Positions 21,192 to 30,220 of a stretch of 64,000 nt of DNA are shown in pieces. This DNA is from Thiomicrorhabdus marina. Its GTDB lineage: Bacteria; Pseudomonadota; Gammaproteobacteria; Thiomicrospirales; Thiomicrospiraceae. Within the stretch, counting starts at the first letter, position 1; each line of letters opens with the position of its first letter. Under the pieces are notes generated by a model. It had not been told where the DNA came from. It did no database searches and saw only the letters and a list, made by a program, of their open reading frames with translations. A program made the position numbers and the translations under genes. The stretch lies in the NCBI RefSeq assembly GCF_017571465.1, contig NZ_JAGETV010000012.1:1-64000 (forward strand), read 5' to 3'.

Positions 21192-21216
21192 CTACCTTTA
21201 AATTATTGTTTTTCAT
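21181..21216 (-). CDS. 11-codon leader ORF overlapping the ssb start
   Basis: ATG at 21216 opens an 11-residue reading frame ([11 protein letters not shown]) that stops at TGA (21183–21181), overlapping the ssb GTG start as GTGTGA. An AAGGA ribosome-binding site lies about 10 bases upstream. The layout suits translational coupling of ssb and would stand in for the lost overlap with the upstream MFS gene. It is too short for any homology argument, so the function is inferred from geometry. Confidence 0.35.
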   Translation of the reverse strand: MKNNNLKVGIV

Positions 21217-21239
21217 AACATTTTCCTTATTTTTTAGAA

Positions 21240-21245
21240 ATTATA
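21240..21245 (-). promoter_or_regulatory. -10 element supplying ssb from inside the element
   Basis: A perfect TATAAT on the minus strand between srap and ssb, with only weak -35 matches (TTTAAT/TTAATT at 17–18 bases). It would start transcription near 21233, just ahead of the leader ORF. Read-through from intB-srap is an alternative source of ssb mRNA. Confidence 0.35.
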
Positions 21246-21277
21246 CTATACCAGCTGACTTAAATTAAATATTTTCA

Positions 21278-21904
21278 CTAAAATTTACCTTGAAAGTGAT
21301 AAAGAGATGAGTGGCTAATATTTTGTAATAAAGAGTTTAACTCTTTCTCAACTGACTTAATTTCAGCAGTGCCTCGATATTTGACCTCAAGCCTTTCCAC
21401 AATTTTTTTTGCTTGAGAATAAGCTCGAGAACTTTGATGAACTGTTCTGAGCAAAATCGCATTTGCTAAATAAACCTGCAATTCTAATTTTTTTACTAAA
21501 TTATTATCAATACTTTCAACAGACTTTAACCTTTTTAACTGACTTTCTTGCTCTACTACAGCATCAGTAAGCCTAGAATTTTCGTCCTTTAGACTGTTAT
21601 TCTCTAATCTCAATTGCTCAGGGCTCATCGCTTTACCTGATGCATTTTTTTTCTTTGTAGGAGAGCTTTTTGCATCATCAACGGCATTCTTAATATCCCT
21701 TAGAAGGGAAGCATAAACATACTCACTAGTTTGCTGATCTTTTTTATAAAGAGTAGTCTTTCCAACTCTAGATCCATCTCTAAACTTTGCTCCATTTATT
21801 ACATCTTTTTGAGAAAAAGGCTTATTAGCATCAATTAACACGTCCAAAGATCTTTTAATCGCCTCTTCAAATGAGCCTTTGACGGAAGAAACAGTAGCAT
21901 CCAT
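21278..21904 (-). CDS. Coiled-coil accessory protein of the integrative element (SRAP/TnpC-like)
   Basis: A 208-residue soluble protein. The N-terminal 85 residues look like a small DNA-binding helical domain (SFEEAIKRSLDVLID, VGKTTLYKK). They are followed by a basic linker (SPTKKKNASGKAM) and a coiled coil (about 95–135, LRLENNSLKDENSRLTDAVV). Position, size and coiled coil resemble Tn554 TnpC and the srap gene of strand-biased circularizing elements, small factors that assist recombination or set its direction. It begins exactly where the upstream recombinase gene ends (zero spacing), so the two are translationally linked. Confidence 0.6.
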   Translation of the reverse strand: MDATVSSVKGSFEEAIKRSLDVLIDANKPFSQKDVINGAKFRDGSRVGKTTLYKKDQQTSEYVYASLLRDIKNAVDDAKSSPTKKKNASGKAMSPEQLRLENNSLKDENSRLTDAVVEQESQLKRLKSVESIDNNLVKKLELQVYLANAILLRTVHQSSRAYSQAKKIVERLEVKYRGTAEIKSVEKELNSLLQNISHSSLYHFQGKF

Positions 21905-23695
21905 TCACACATCCTCTTTCATTGAATTCAAAAGCCTTTGCGCCCGCCGCATACCATTCTTAGCCGCAGTTCTTAGTTCAGAATTCTTTGTTGTCTCGAA
22001 GGTATGTTTGTGAGCATCATATCTTCTTTGCCAATGCTCTTTTCTGTCAAGCGGAACACCAAAGTTGGGACAGTTGGAGCACAATTCTTCTGAACGATTA
22101 GAATATTCAGGCATGCCATTCGTTCCACATCTAGCTCTTGAAGCTCGCGATAAATTCATAAAACAATAACCATCAGCAGCAGGCATAACAATATAGCCCA
22201 ACTGCTCAACAAGACGCTCAGCAATAACTTCAGCCTTAGAAACGCCTACCACTTGCACAGATTTTTTTATTAAATTCTGGTACTTTTTAATTGCACGAGA
22301 AAAACCAAAGTAAAGATTTTTCTCACCTAGCAAAGCTTTTTCTAGTACATCTTTAGTCAATATTTTTAATTCCTCAGGAATGAATTCCCATACAGCTTCA
22401 TCAGAGGTATACGCTTTTGTAAATTGTTGACCATTGTGAAATAGAAGATCAGCCAGATATTCCATATCTCCAGTCTCAAACCTCCAAGCCCACATTAACG
22501 AAAAAAATCTTCTAAACATATGTGGCCTTAAAGTACCTTCAGCATAACCAGCATCCTCAGCAAAAACATCTAGCATTCGATATAAAACATCTTCGGCTAA
22601 TTCAACTCTAGTACTCTTAGATTCTATAGAATGACCATCTCCGTGCAAAAGCCTTATAAACAGATATTTTGATCTATGTTTCTCTCTCATAGGAGCTGTT
22701 AGCGAAACAACAATAGACAAAGCCTCTTTTAATTCTTTTACAACGGTTCTATCAGTCTTCTTACCGGTTGAAGTTCTTGCAGTTTTAAAAACTCTTCCTG
22801 TTAGTAAATCTTGTCGACCGTCTAGAAGCATTTCTGTTTCACCAAGTTCAATAAGGCTCATTTCATGTTTACGCATTGCTGAAAGGGTCAATAAAACCAA
22901 AATAGAAGATGCATATAAAACATCAACTTTGCGCTTTATTTCTCTAAAGGTTTCTGAATACTTATCTCGATATATTGTGTATGAATTACTCTTGCCACTA
23001 TGTTTTAAATGTAAATAGTACTCATAGCGCTGCAAAACACCTTTACTGTCGGATATTTTTCTCAAAGCATGGTTTAACAAACCTAATCCAACCTTAGGAT
23101 ATAAGGTATCCGTATGTCCATCTGGTTTTGAGATTCTTTTTGCTACTTTACTCAAAGGGTTAATAGCTTCGGAATAAGGATCAAATTGTATTCCATTACT
23201 TAAGAGTGGCGAATTTAAATAAAACAGTCTGCATATTCTGAGCAACTCAGACACATATGAATAACTAGCATTTTTCTGCTCAATATAAACCTCCAAAGCA
23301 TCGACATCTTGTCTGGTTATATCCCTAGGAGTAACTACCTCCCTCTCAATAGCAAAGAATGAAATTACAACTCTAACATTCTGAACAAAGGCTTTTTTGG
23401 ACGAAGAAAATAGATCGTGATTTTCAAAATAATTAACAGAAAAATCTTTTCCAAATCCTTTCCAAATACCCCAAATAACTTGTGCAGAGGAATCTTCAAT
23501 ATCGAATACTGGCTTCCAATTAAACTTTAATTTACTATCTGATTCTGCATCGTTATATGGCTTGAACTGCCACTCATCGTCAACTATCGAGGAGTTAACC
23601 AGCCAGTTGACTGTCGGAACTATTTTTTTCTCAAGCTTCTCGTCAACCAAAGAGGGAATTATTGGTTCAACAGTATCCAAAATAGATTTCTTCAA
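21905..23695 (-). CDS. Tyrosine recombinase, IntB-like, with Cys-rich C-terminus
   Basis: A 596-residue site-specific recombinase. The catalytic domain shows the family residues in order: Arg in LLTLSAMRKHEMSL, a Lys region KTARTSTGKKTDR, His-x-x-Arg in RPHMFRRFF, His in LLFHNGQQF, and the nucleophilic Tyr in FTKAYTSDE. A long C-terminal extension (after about residue 450) contains a possible zinc-binding cluster (RARCGTNG, then EELCSNCPNFG) followed by a basic helix (MRRAQRLL). It is larger than ordinary phage integrases and forms a unit with the downstream srap-like gene. Its partners intA and tfp are nearly 15 kb away at the opposite end, with IS debris immediately upstream. Confidence 0.8.
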   Translation of the reverse strand: MKKSILDTVEPIIPSLVDEKLEKKIVPTVNWLVNSSIVDDEWQFKPYNDAESDSKLKFNWKPVFDIEDSSAQVIWGIWKGFGKDFSVNYFENHDLFSSSKKAFVQNVRVVISFFAIEREVVTPRDITRQDVDALEVYIEQKNASYSYVSELLRICRLFYLNSPLLSNGIQFDPYSEAINPLSKVAKRISKPDGHTDTLYPKVGLGLLNHALRKISDSKGVLQRYEYYLHLKHSGKSNSYTIYRDKYSETFREIKRKVDVLYASSILVLLTLSAMRKHEMSLIELGETEMLLDGRQDLLTGRVFKTARTSTGKKTDRTVVKELKEALSIVVSLTAPMREKHRSKYLFIRLLHGDGHSIESKSTRVELAEDVLYRMLDVFAEDAGYAEGTLRPHMFRRFFSLMWAWRFETGDMEYLADLLFHNGQQFTKAYTSDEAVWEFIPEELKILTKDVLEKALLGEKNLYFGFSRAIKKYQNLIKKSVQVVGVSKAEVIAERLVEQLGYIVMPAADGYCFMNLSRASRARCGTNGMPEYSNRSEELCSNCPNFGVPLDRKEHWQRRYDAHKHTFETTKNSELRTAAKNGMRRAQRLLNSMKEDV

Positions 23696-23741
23696 ATTAG
23701 TAATCCTGTGTTTTTAGCCATTAATCTGATCATTAAAGCGA

Positions 23742-23978
23742 TTACTCTTCAGCAGGTGAGAGTTGCTGATTATTCGAGTGGAGATGTTTGGAATTGTAAA
23801 ACATTTCGATGTAATTAAAGATGTCTTGTTTCGCTTCAGCGCGAGTTTTATAGACTCTTCGCTTAATGCGCTCGCGTTTCAGCAGTTGGAAAAAACTCTC
23901 TGCAACCGAATTGTCGAGGCAGTTCCCTCGACGGCTCATGCTGCCTTCTAGTCCATTCACTTTGGGAAGTGGCTCCAA
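23742..23978 (-). pseudogene. IS3-family transposase fragment (OrfB C-terminus)
   Basis: A 78-codon remnant containing the end of the DDE domain: MSRRGNCLDNSVAESFFQLL, with the catalytic Glu, then KRRVYKTRAEAKQDIFNYIE and YNSKHLHSNNQQLSPAE. The domain's two Asp motifs and all of OrfA are missing, so it is inactive. It lies back to back with the second IS remnant (23998–24833), which seems to have cut it. Confidence 0.8.
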
Positions 23979-23997
23979 TCGAGACTAGTGTTGACCT

Positions 23998-24833
<836 letters not shown>

Positions 24834-25289
24834 GAAGTTAAGTTTGAGAAAGAGCAATTCAATTGTGTGAATCACACACTTAATAGCTCAACCTTTCAGC
24901 AACTCACGTATATGACTCTCAGAAATTCGACCTTGAATTGAATTAGTTCAGCCCCTACCTGACACATTCCGAAAACCATCTTTGGCATAGTCAGTCAGTT
25001 CCAACACTTCCATTTTTCACATAATTTCTTTTATATTTGTTCTAGTAGTAATAACGAAAATATTCTTTGAACCGATCTCTTAGCTGTTACCTAGTCAAAC
25101 TTGATTTTTATGATCTAAAGGGAAATAATGAATCTTGGTTCAAAGGTGCGGACCTATTTTTCACCCATTTTATAATGGTAAAGCTATCGCTTGCGATGCG
25201 CATCTGGCTTATCAAGGCAAACACAATTTACAACATAGTTGATTTTCATGCTTCATGTGAAAAAGGGGCATAGTAAAAGGAAGTTAATT
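24834..25289. other. 450-base region without a supported gene
   Basis: AT-rich sequence between the IS remnant and the 264-aa gene. A 68-codon frame at 25067–25273 has no RBS or recognisable content. On the minus strand, 24952–25017 could encode a 21-residue peptide (MEVLELTDYAKDGF…) that looks like a decayed gene fragment. Nothing else is supported. Confidence 0.4.
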
Positions 25290-26084
25290 ATGAACATCCC
25301 TCGCTACACATCCAATGGATTTTCTCATAAGTCTTTGTTAGACAGAGCTAGACAATTCCGGAATGACAATGAATCCCACCTATCTTTACACCAAGCTAAA
25401 AATCAAATTGCTCAAGATGTCGGCTTTAAAAACTGGAAAATATTGGAAAAAGAGCCTACAAATAGAAATAGAGACTCTTTTTATTATGACGCTTTTTCTG
25501 ACAGGGAAAAGTATCAAGCCAGATATGAGGTTTTTCTTGAAGAGTCTGGAGTTGAGCAGTCTATGGACGCCTATAGAGACTTTGTTGTACAAGAATTTCA
25601 ACGTGAGTCATCCAATAAAGAAAATAAAGTAGAAGTTCAACTTCTTCAAGAAATAATTGACCGATTGCAAGCATTTGGTCCTGAATCCTTATTGCCACAA
25701 AACTTTCCTGAATATTTACTTATTAAAGTCGGTGATGCTTTTGAATCTTTCTTTTCGGAGGATGAAGAAGCTTCTACATCTACTGTACCTCCAGAAATTA
25801 TTATCTTGTTAAATGCTGCAATAACATCTGAAAAGAATAGAAACTGGAATGGTGAGATGACAATATCTGAGCAAAAGTTTATGGACGATTTAGATGCATA
25901 TCGACTCTATCTTAGCTTTGAACGTTTTAAGCGCTCATTAGGGCTAGAGTATTCACCTCCAACAATATCAAATATTTTCGATCCAAACCATAAGGTAGAA
26001 ATAAAGACAAATAAGGAATTTTTTGAAAAAGGAAAGGAAGTCTTTGGCGATAATCTTTCGCCTGAATTTGAATATCAGATTTAA
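25290..26084 (+). CDS. Hypothetical cytoplasmic protein in the element
   Basis: A 264-residue soluble acidic protein. The start is set at 25290 (RBS AAAGGAAG, eight bases before the ATG); an upstream in-frame ATG at 25239 lacks one. The N-terminus (SLLDRARQFR, then SLHQAKNQIAQDVGFKNWK) resembles a short helical motif seen at the start of many plasmid- and island-encoded hypothetical proteins. The middle and C-terminal parts (SEQKFMDDLDAYRLYLSFER) are helical with no recognised catalytic residues. It is transcribed alone on the plus strand; function unknown. Confidence 0.55.
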   Translation: MNIPRYTSNGFSHKSLLDRARQFRNDNESHLSLHQAKNQIAQDVGFKNWKILEKEPTNRNRDSFYYDAFSDREKYQARYEVFLEESGVEQSMDAYRDFVVQEFQRESSNKENKVEVQLLQEIIDRLQAFGPESLLPQNFPEYLLIKVGDAFESFFSEDEEASTSTVPPEIIILLNAAITSEKNRNWNGEMTISEQKFMDDLDAYRLYLSFERFKRSLGLEYSPPTISNIFDPNHKVEIKTNKEFFEKGKEVFGDNLSPEFEYQI

Positions 26085-26205
26085 ATTTCAGCTGCCTGAC
26101 AAAGTCTCCCAGAACTTTTCATACAATTTAATTCGTTTAATTGTCAGCAACCCTTCCCACCCTATCCTGAACCTTAGTGACAATTCAGGATTTGGGTGAG
26201 AGCCA

Positions 26206-26240
26206 TAAAAAAATCCAGTACCGAAAACGAGACTGGATTT
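26206..26240 (-). terminator. Terminator of the minus-strand envelope gene cluster
   Basis: AAATCCAGT–N12–ACTGGATTT preceded by an A-run on the plus strand, about 70 bases beyond the stop codon at 26313. Confidence 0.7.
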
Positions 26241-26312
26241 TAACTTTCTCAACTAAACAATGCTTAAGTGAACGGCACTATGCCAACAGTAGCCTTTTCT
26301 GAAAAGTAGTGC

Positions 26313-27155
26313 TTAGGATGGCTGCCACATATAGGCAACGCCAGATTTGGCATACAGTCGCACCTGTATCCATCGCCCTTCACTGTTTTCAAGAACGGTA
26401 TCCTTCCCATCCCATCCAGAGCGAGGATTTAATTCGTGCAACTTAAATGAAGATTTTGACATGGAAGAATACACTCCAACTTTCTTGCCAGAATAATTTC
26501 TCATTTTAGCTTCACCTACTACCTTAGATGTACGCCCATAAAGAATGTCATCTGAAAGGTTTTTTGGCGAGGCATTAATCACCAAGCTCTTTAGATCCGC
26601 TATCTTTCCGCCACGCAAAAATTTGCCACGGTTATAATCATAGTCATACCAAAGCTTCAGGCCTTTGTCTGTTTTAAAAAACAGATAAGGAATTCTCTTT
26701 GGACGACCAAATCCGGCTGCTTTAAGGAGTTCTCCTCCTACAGCGTTAGCTATGTTCGCATTTACAGCAGAAGCCCTGGCGATTCCGGTGTTTGCATACG
26801 GAACCGATTTTTTTCTAAACTGAAAAGCTGCCTTAACTGATTCGATGTCGCGTCTTTCTAGAATTTCCGCAGTATCACCAGTAAACACCCATCGGAATTG
26901 CACGCCTGGGTTTTTTAGCTCTAATGAGCTATAGAAAAGCGCTTTTGATAATGGGCAATGCGTGTAGACACGAGCGTAAACAATTTTATTGGAATTAAGG
27001 TCACCGGTTTTTACAAAGACTGTTGAGTCCAGTGCCTTCAAAATATCTTCTTTGGCCTGATCTCTACTTGATTTTGCCAAAGCAATGCTTGGCATAACCA
27101 AAGGTGCGCCAGCGGCAACCCCAGCTAATTTTAAAAAATCTCTTCGATTCATCAT
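26313..27155 (-). CDS. Tat-exported protein with thioredoxin-fold-like and SH3-like regions
   Basis: A 280-residue protein with a twin-arginine signal (MMNRRDFLKLAG, then a hydrophobic stretch ending ALA). The mature N-terminal part (VYARVYTHCPLSKALFYSSL, then VQFRWVFTGDTAEILERRDI) resembles DsbC/DsbG-type thioredoxin folds but keeps only one Cys of the CxxC pair. The C-terminal 60 residues (GKKVGVYSSMSKSSFKLHEL, then WIQVRLYAKSGVAYMW) look like a bacterial SH3 domain. It follows the 86-aa and lipoprotein genes on the same strand. Tat export suggests folding or a cofactor before export; the role is unknown. Confidence 0.6.
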   Translation of the reverse strand: MMNRRDFLKLAGVAAGAPLVMPSIALAKSSRDQAKEDILKALDSTVFVKTGDLNSNKIVYARVYTHCPLSKALFYSSLELKNPGVQFRWVFTGDTAEILERRDIESVKAAFQFRKKSVPYANTGIARASAVNANIANAVGGELLKAAGFGRPKRIPYLFFKTDKGLKLWYDYDYNRGKFLRGGKIADLKSLVINASPKNLSDDILYGRTSKVVGEAKMRNYSGKKVGVYSSMSKSSFKLHELNPRSGWDGKDTVLENSEGRWIQVRLYAKSGVAYMWQPS

Positions 27156-27185
27156 TGAATACTTCTCCGTTATTTTAATGAAGTT

Positions 27186-27446
27186 TTAATGCAAAACCCT
27201 GTCATCGGGTTGCTTGTTTTTTCGCTTTGAAAATTCGCTCGAAAAAGCCTTGATTGCTCTGGTCAGTTCTTTCTTAATTTCAAGAAGACCGTTGCCGTTA
27301 ATTGGCTTATCGTCCAGCACTACACCAATCTGAGAATGCAAATTCCCGCTACCATCCTTGGACTCTTCATAGTGATAAACCATGAAGGCATTTAACACTG
27401 AAAGGCCCTGCTTCTTAACTAAATCCGCAAAGAAGACAACGGCCAA
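27186..27446 (-). CDS. Small hypothetical protein
   Basis: An 86-residue protein between the Tat-exported protein and the lipoprotein, 30 and 22 bases from its neighbours. It starts with a mildly hydrophobic segment and ends in a basic helix (SSEFSKRKNKQPDDRVLH). The start is uncertain: an internal Met (MVYHYEES) would give a shorter protein. I do not recognise it; its place in the cluster is the main support. Confidence 0.45.
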   Translation of the reverse strand: MAVVFFADLVKKQGLSVLNAFMVYHYEESKDGSGNLHSQIGVVLDDKPINGNGLLEIKKELTRAIKAFSSEFSKRKNKQPDDRVLH

Positions 27447-27468
27447 GTAAAATCTGAGCTAGTAAGCA

Positions 27469-27879
27469 TCACTCACTTATACGCCAGCCATTTTCGGTTT
27501 TTATAAGTTTAATCTTTTCTTCTTTAGTTACCGTGTGACCCTCTTTGAAATTGCCATATTCCATGCTTAAAGCCATTACCCCGAAACCAGCACCGGCAGC
27601 TCCAAATGGAGACCCTGAGTTTTTGGCTTCTTTTTCCATTTCTTTAGCAATTTCTTTTAAGCTTTTTTTGAAAACGACATCATATTTAACATCTGCGATG
27701 TAAGTTCTGTCATCTTTGTCGAAACCGTTCGTCTTTTCAAAATTATCGATTTCAAAGTATTCATCTCCGCCATCACCAAGAAGTTTTTCTGTGACTTGAT
27801 CCTCAATATCACCTTCAGAAGGAGATCCTGAGCAAGCTGTAAGCAAAAGCATTATTGAAACAAGAAATATTTTTTTCAT
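27469..27879 (-). CDS. Putative lipoprotein
   Basis: A 136-residue protein with a clear lipobox (SIMLLLTACSG, lipidated Cys at about residue 16). The mature part is acidic at first (EGDIEDQVTEKLLGDGGDEY) and then carries a Gly/Ala-rich stretch (GSPFGAAGAGFGVM) near residue 95. This is probably an outer- or inner-membrane lipoprotein. First gene of the minus-strand trio 27879–26313. Confidence 0.65.
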   Translation of the reverse strand: MKKIFLVSIMLLLTACSGSPSEGDIEDQVTEKLLGDGGDEYFEIDNFEKTNGFDKDDRTYIADVKYDVVFKKSLKEIAKEMEKEAKNSGSPFGAAGAGFGVMALSMEYGNFKEGHTVTKEEKIKLIKTENGWRISE

Positions 27880-28068
27880 ATCGGGTTATTCCATTAGTTA
27901 GTTTATTTTTTAGCAAACAAAAATACTTGTTTAACTTCAGTAAATCAAGTCATATGTATCGAATTGTATACAACAATGCTACTTTTTAATTAGATAATTG
28001 TGCATCATTTAGCTACAATGATTTTTCCAACCTTTTATGAATTCAATTATTGTTATTTTGGTGTAAAA

Positions 28069-29526
28069 ATGTATTTGAAAAAAAACGTATCAAAAATGGC
28101 TTTTTTATCGGTCATTTTTGTTGCTCTTGGTGGTTGCGGTTCAGATTATTCTGAAAAAATGTCAATAGAGAAAACTGGTGATGTTGACTTTTCAGTGACT
28201 AAAGCTTTTTTCTATAAAAATAGTGAAGATTTGCTTAAAGCAGCCAATCAAATTGACCAAGACCTTAAAAAGCTTAATGCTCTATCCATTTCTGTAAAAG
28301 GCGAATCACTCGCTTTAGTTGAACCTTTATCTATTCTGCCGGAATCTCCAGAAAAAACGACTTTGGTAGAACTAGCAAAAAGCGCTGAAGATGCATACAA
28401 AGAAGCCTTTGTAAAATGGGACAAAGAGTATTTGCCGGCGAAAATTAAGGAGCAGCAAGAAAAGATTGATTCTCTCAAAACAAAATTAAAGTCTGCTGAA
28501 GAGTATGTTGCAAAATACGATCAAGAAATTGAAGTTCAGAAGAGTTCTGTTGATAGCACACAAGCAAAAATCGATGAATCCAACAGTGCTTTAAATACAA
28601 TTCGAGAGGATGTAAAAAACTTTTTTAATGAGACTATCATTAGTGAGCGCTTGCCTTATAAAAAAATAGATCGTCCATTTAGTTCTCGCTTCAATATGTA
28701 TAGTAGTTTTTCAGAGAACAAGTGCAATGAAAAAACCCGTAAAGGCTGGGGTGGGTACCAATTATCAGTGATGAACAATGGTACTTGCTATGTATTCAGT
28801 AGTTTACCAAAAGAAGAAGTAATACAAGCAATTAACCTCAATGCATTGAAAGCAAAGTTTGTGAAATATGCGGAGACTTATGAGGTATATAGTTCGAATG
28901 CTGATTCTTTAAAACAAGCACAGAAAGCACTTAAAGATCAAAAAATTATTGCGGGAAATCTATACCCTGATTATAAATCCAAGAAATATGAATTGGATCG
29001 TGGTAACTCTGATTTGAGTCATTTAAATAAATACCTTAAGGATTTGAATGGCCAGCAAGGCAAGCCAAGTTCAGGTTATTTATTGAACGTAGATGCTATT
29101 AAAAAATTCCAGACCGAGTATCGAAAAATGAAGCGCGATGGAACAATCATGGCCACCTTAGTTAAAGGCTTTAATGATGAATATTTAGTTGGCACGGTGA
29201 CTTTTGATTCTAATACTTATCAAGCAAATACTATTGAAGATGCTGGAGCAATGGTTTTAGTAAAAGTTAGCGATAAAACCAATCAGAAAGCAAGAAATTT
29301 GTTTTTTATGGATAATGTCACTGTAAAAGAAATTAATGCTTATTATTTGGATCTTCTTGCTGAAAACCCTCTGCTTAGTGAAAATGATGTTTTTAATGTA
29401 GAAGATAACAGTAAGTTAATTGAGTCGGAATCTTTTAAGGAAAGAGCTTGGGATAACATAGATTCTAAGAATAAAGAGGCCTTAATTGACATGATGAGTA
29501 TTCATGCACTTCAAAAGTCTACATAA
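28069..29526 (+). CDS. Coiled-coil lipoprotein of unknown function
   Basis: A 485-residue protein beginning MYLKKNVSKMAFLSVIFVALGGC, a lipoprotein signal with lipobox ALGGC. An in-frame ATG at 28000 would prefix an implausible stretch. Residues of about 55–170 form a long coiled coil (IKEQQEKIDSLKTKLKSAEE), and a second coiled segment lies near 270–345. The C-terminal part is mixed alpha/beta without recognised motifs. It is divergent from the 136-aa lipoprotein, so the two may share a regulatory region at 27880–28068. It could be a periplasm-spanning structural or scaffold protein; this is inference. Confidence 0.6.
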   Translation: MYLKKNVSKMAFLSVIFVALGGCGSDYSEKMSIEKTGDVDFSVTKAFFYKNSEDLLKAANQIDQDLKKLNALSISVKGESLALVEPLSILPESPEKTTLVELAKSAEDAYKEAFVKWDKEYLPAKIKEQQEKIDSLKTKLKSAEEYVAKYDQEIEVQKSSVDSTQAKIDESNSALNTIREDVKNFFNETIISERLPYKKIDRPFSSRFNMYSSFSENKCNEKTRKGWGGYQLSVMNNGTCYVFSSLPKEEVIQAINLNALKAKFVKYAETYEVYSSNADSLKQAQKALKDQKIIAGNLYPDYKSKKYELDRGNSDLSHLNKYLKDLNGQQGKPSSGYLLNVDAIKKFQTEYRKMKRDGTIMATLVKGFNDEYLVGTVTFDSNTYQANTIEDAGAMVLVKVSDKTNQKARNLFFMDNVTVKEINAYYLDLLAENPLLSENDVFNVEDNSKLIESESFKERAWDNIDSKNKEALIDMMSIHALQKST

Positions 29527-29544
29527 CAGTTTGAATTCACCTCC

Positions 29545-29579
29545 CTTCTCGAGACACTAGTTTGAAGTGTCTCAAGAAG
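29545..29579 (+). terminator. Hairpin after the coiled-coil lipoprotein gene
   Basis: CTTCTCGAGACACT–N7–AGTGTCTCAAGAAG, a 14-bp stem with one mismatch, 19 bases past the stop codon. There is no immediate T-run, so it may be a transcript-stabilising hairpin and not an efficient terminator. Confidence 0.5.
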
Positions 29580-29779
29580 ATGCTCTATTCTCTCTCAATT
29601 TTTTATGACTTGAGGTTTTGAGTTGTAAAACCAGTCTCTAAACAAGGCTATCCTGCCAACCTTTCCTTAAGTCGCTAAATTTTGAGAACTTCAACCCTCA
29701 CTCGTACCGTTTCATTTTGAAAACTAAATAGCGCCTGATTGGACTGAATGATCGGCCTTTCCTAGTGAAACTCACAAAT

Positions 29780-30080
29780 GTAATAATTCAGGAAGGGATA
29801 GAGATTTTATTTGTAATAGTTTAAACAAATATAAGCCCTTGAATTCACTGCCAATATTTATTATGGACACAAAGTGTAATAGTTCATGACGGGGCGCGCT
29901 ACACAAAACGTAAGAGTTCAGAATGGGACAGTAATTTTATTTGTAATAGTTTAAACGAATATAACCCGTTGAATTCATTGCCAATATTTTTTATACACAC
30001 AAAATGTAATAGCTGGTGTTGGGCGTGCTACACAAAACGTAAGAGTTCAGGATGGGATAGTAATTTTATTTGTAATAGTT
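29780..30080. repeat. Tandem 129/130-bp iteron-like repeat, 2.3 copies
   Basis: Copies start at 29780, 29910 and 30039 (the third is partial, about 42 bases). Each holds several GTAATAGTT-type words (TTTGTAATAGTTTAAAC, TGTAATAGTTCATGAC, GTAAGAGTTCAG) and a GC-richer block (GGGGCGCGCTACACAAAAC). Repeated short binding-site-like words within a longer tandem unit recall plasmid iterons or the multiple transposase-binding sites at transposon ends. A related word (CTATCCTGAACCTTAGTGAC) occurs near 26162. The function is not known. Confidence 0.65.
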
Positions 30081-30220
30081 AGAGCGAGAATCAATCTAGA
30101 GAGTTGCCATCTCATGGCATTCACTGTAGTTATCAATTATTTAACAAGATGGGAATGGTCAGATGTAATCTGAGCGACTTACAAATTAAGTAAGACCCGT
30201 TTTTACTAGAGTTTTTTATT

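Larger units (their letters stand above)
29527..30220. other. 700-base non-coding region with tandem repeats
   Basis: No gene. It contains a strong hairpin directly after the lipoprotein gene (29545–29579) and 2.3 copies of a 129/130-bp repeat (29780–30080). The remainder is AT-rich. Confidence 0.6.

Noticed and set aside
25067-25273. 68-codon open frame between the IS remnant and the 264-aa gene
   Set aside because: No ribosome-binding site, no recognisable content, overlaps the better-supported downstream start; probably chance.
29780-30080. Possible CRISPR array
   Set aside because: Units are 129–130 bp, only 2.3 copies, no short constant repeat with unique spacers and no cas genes nearby.
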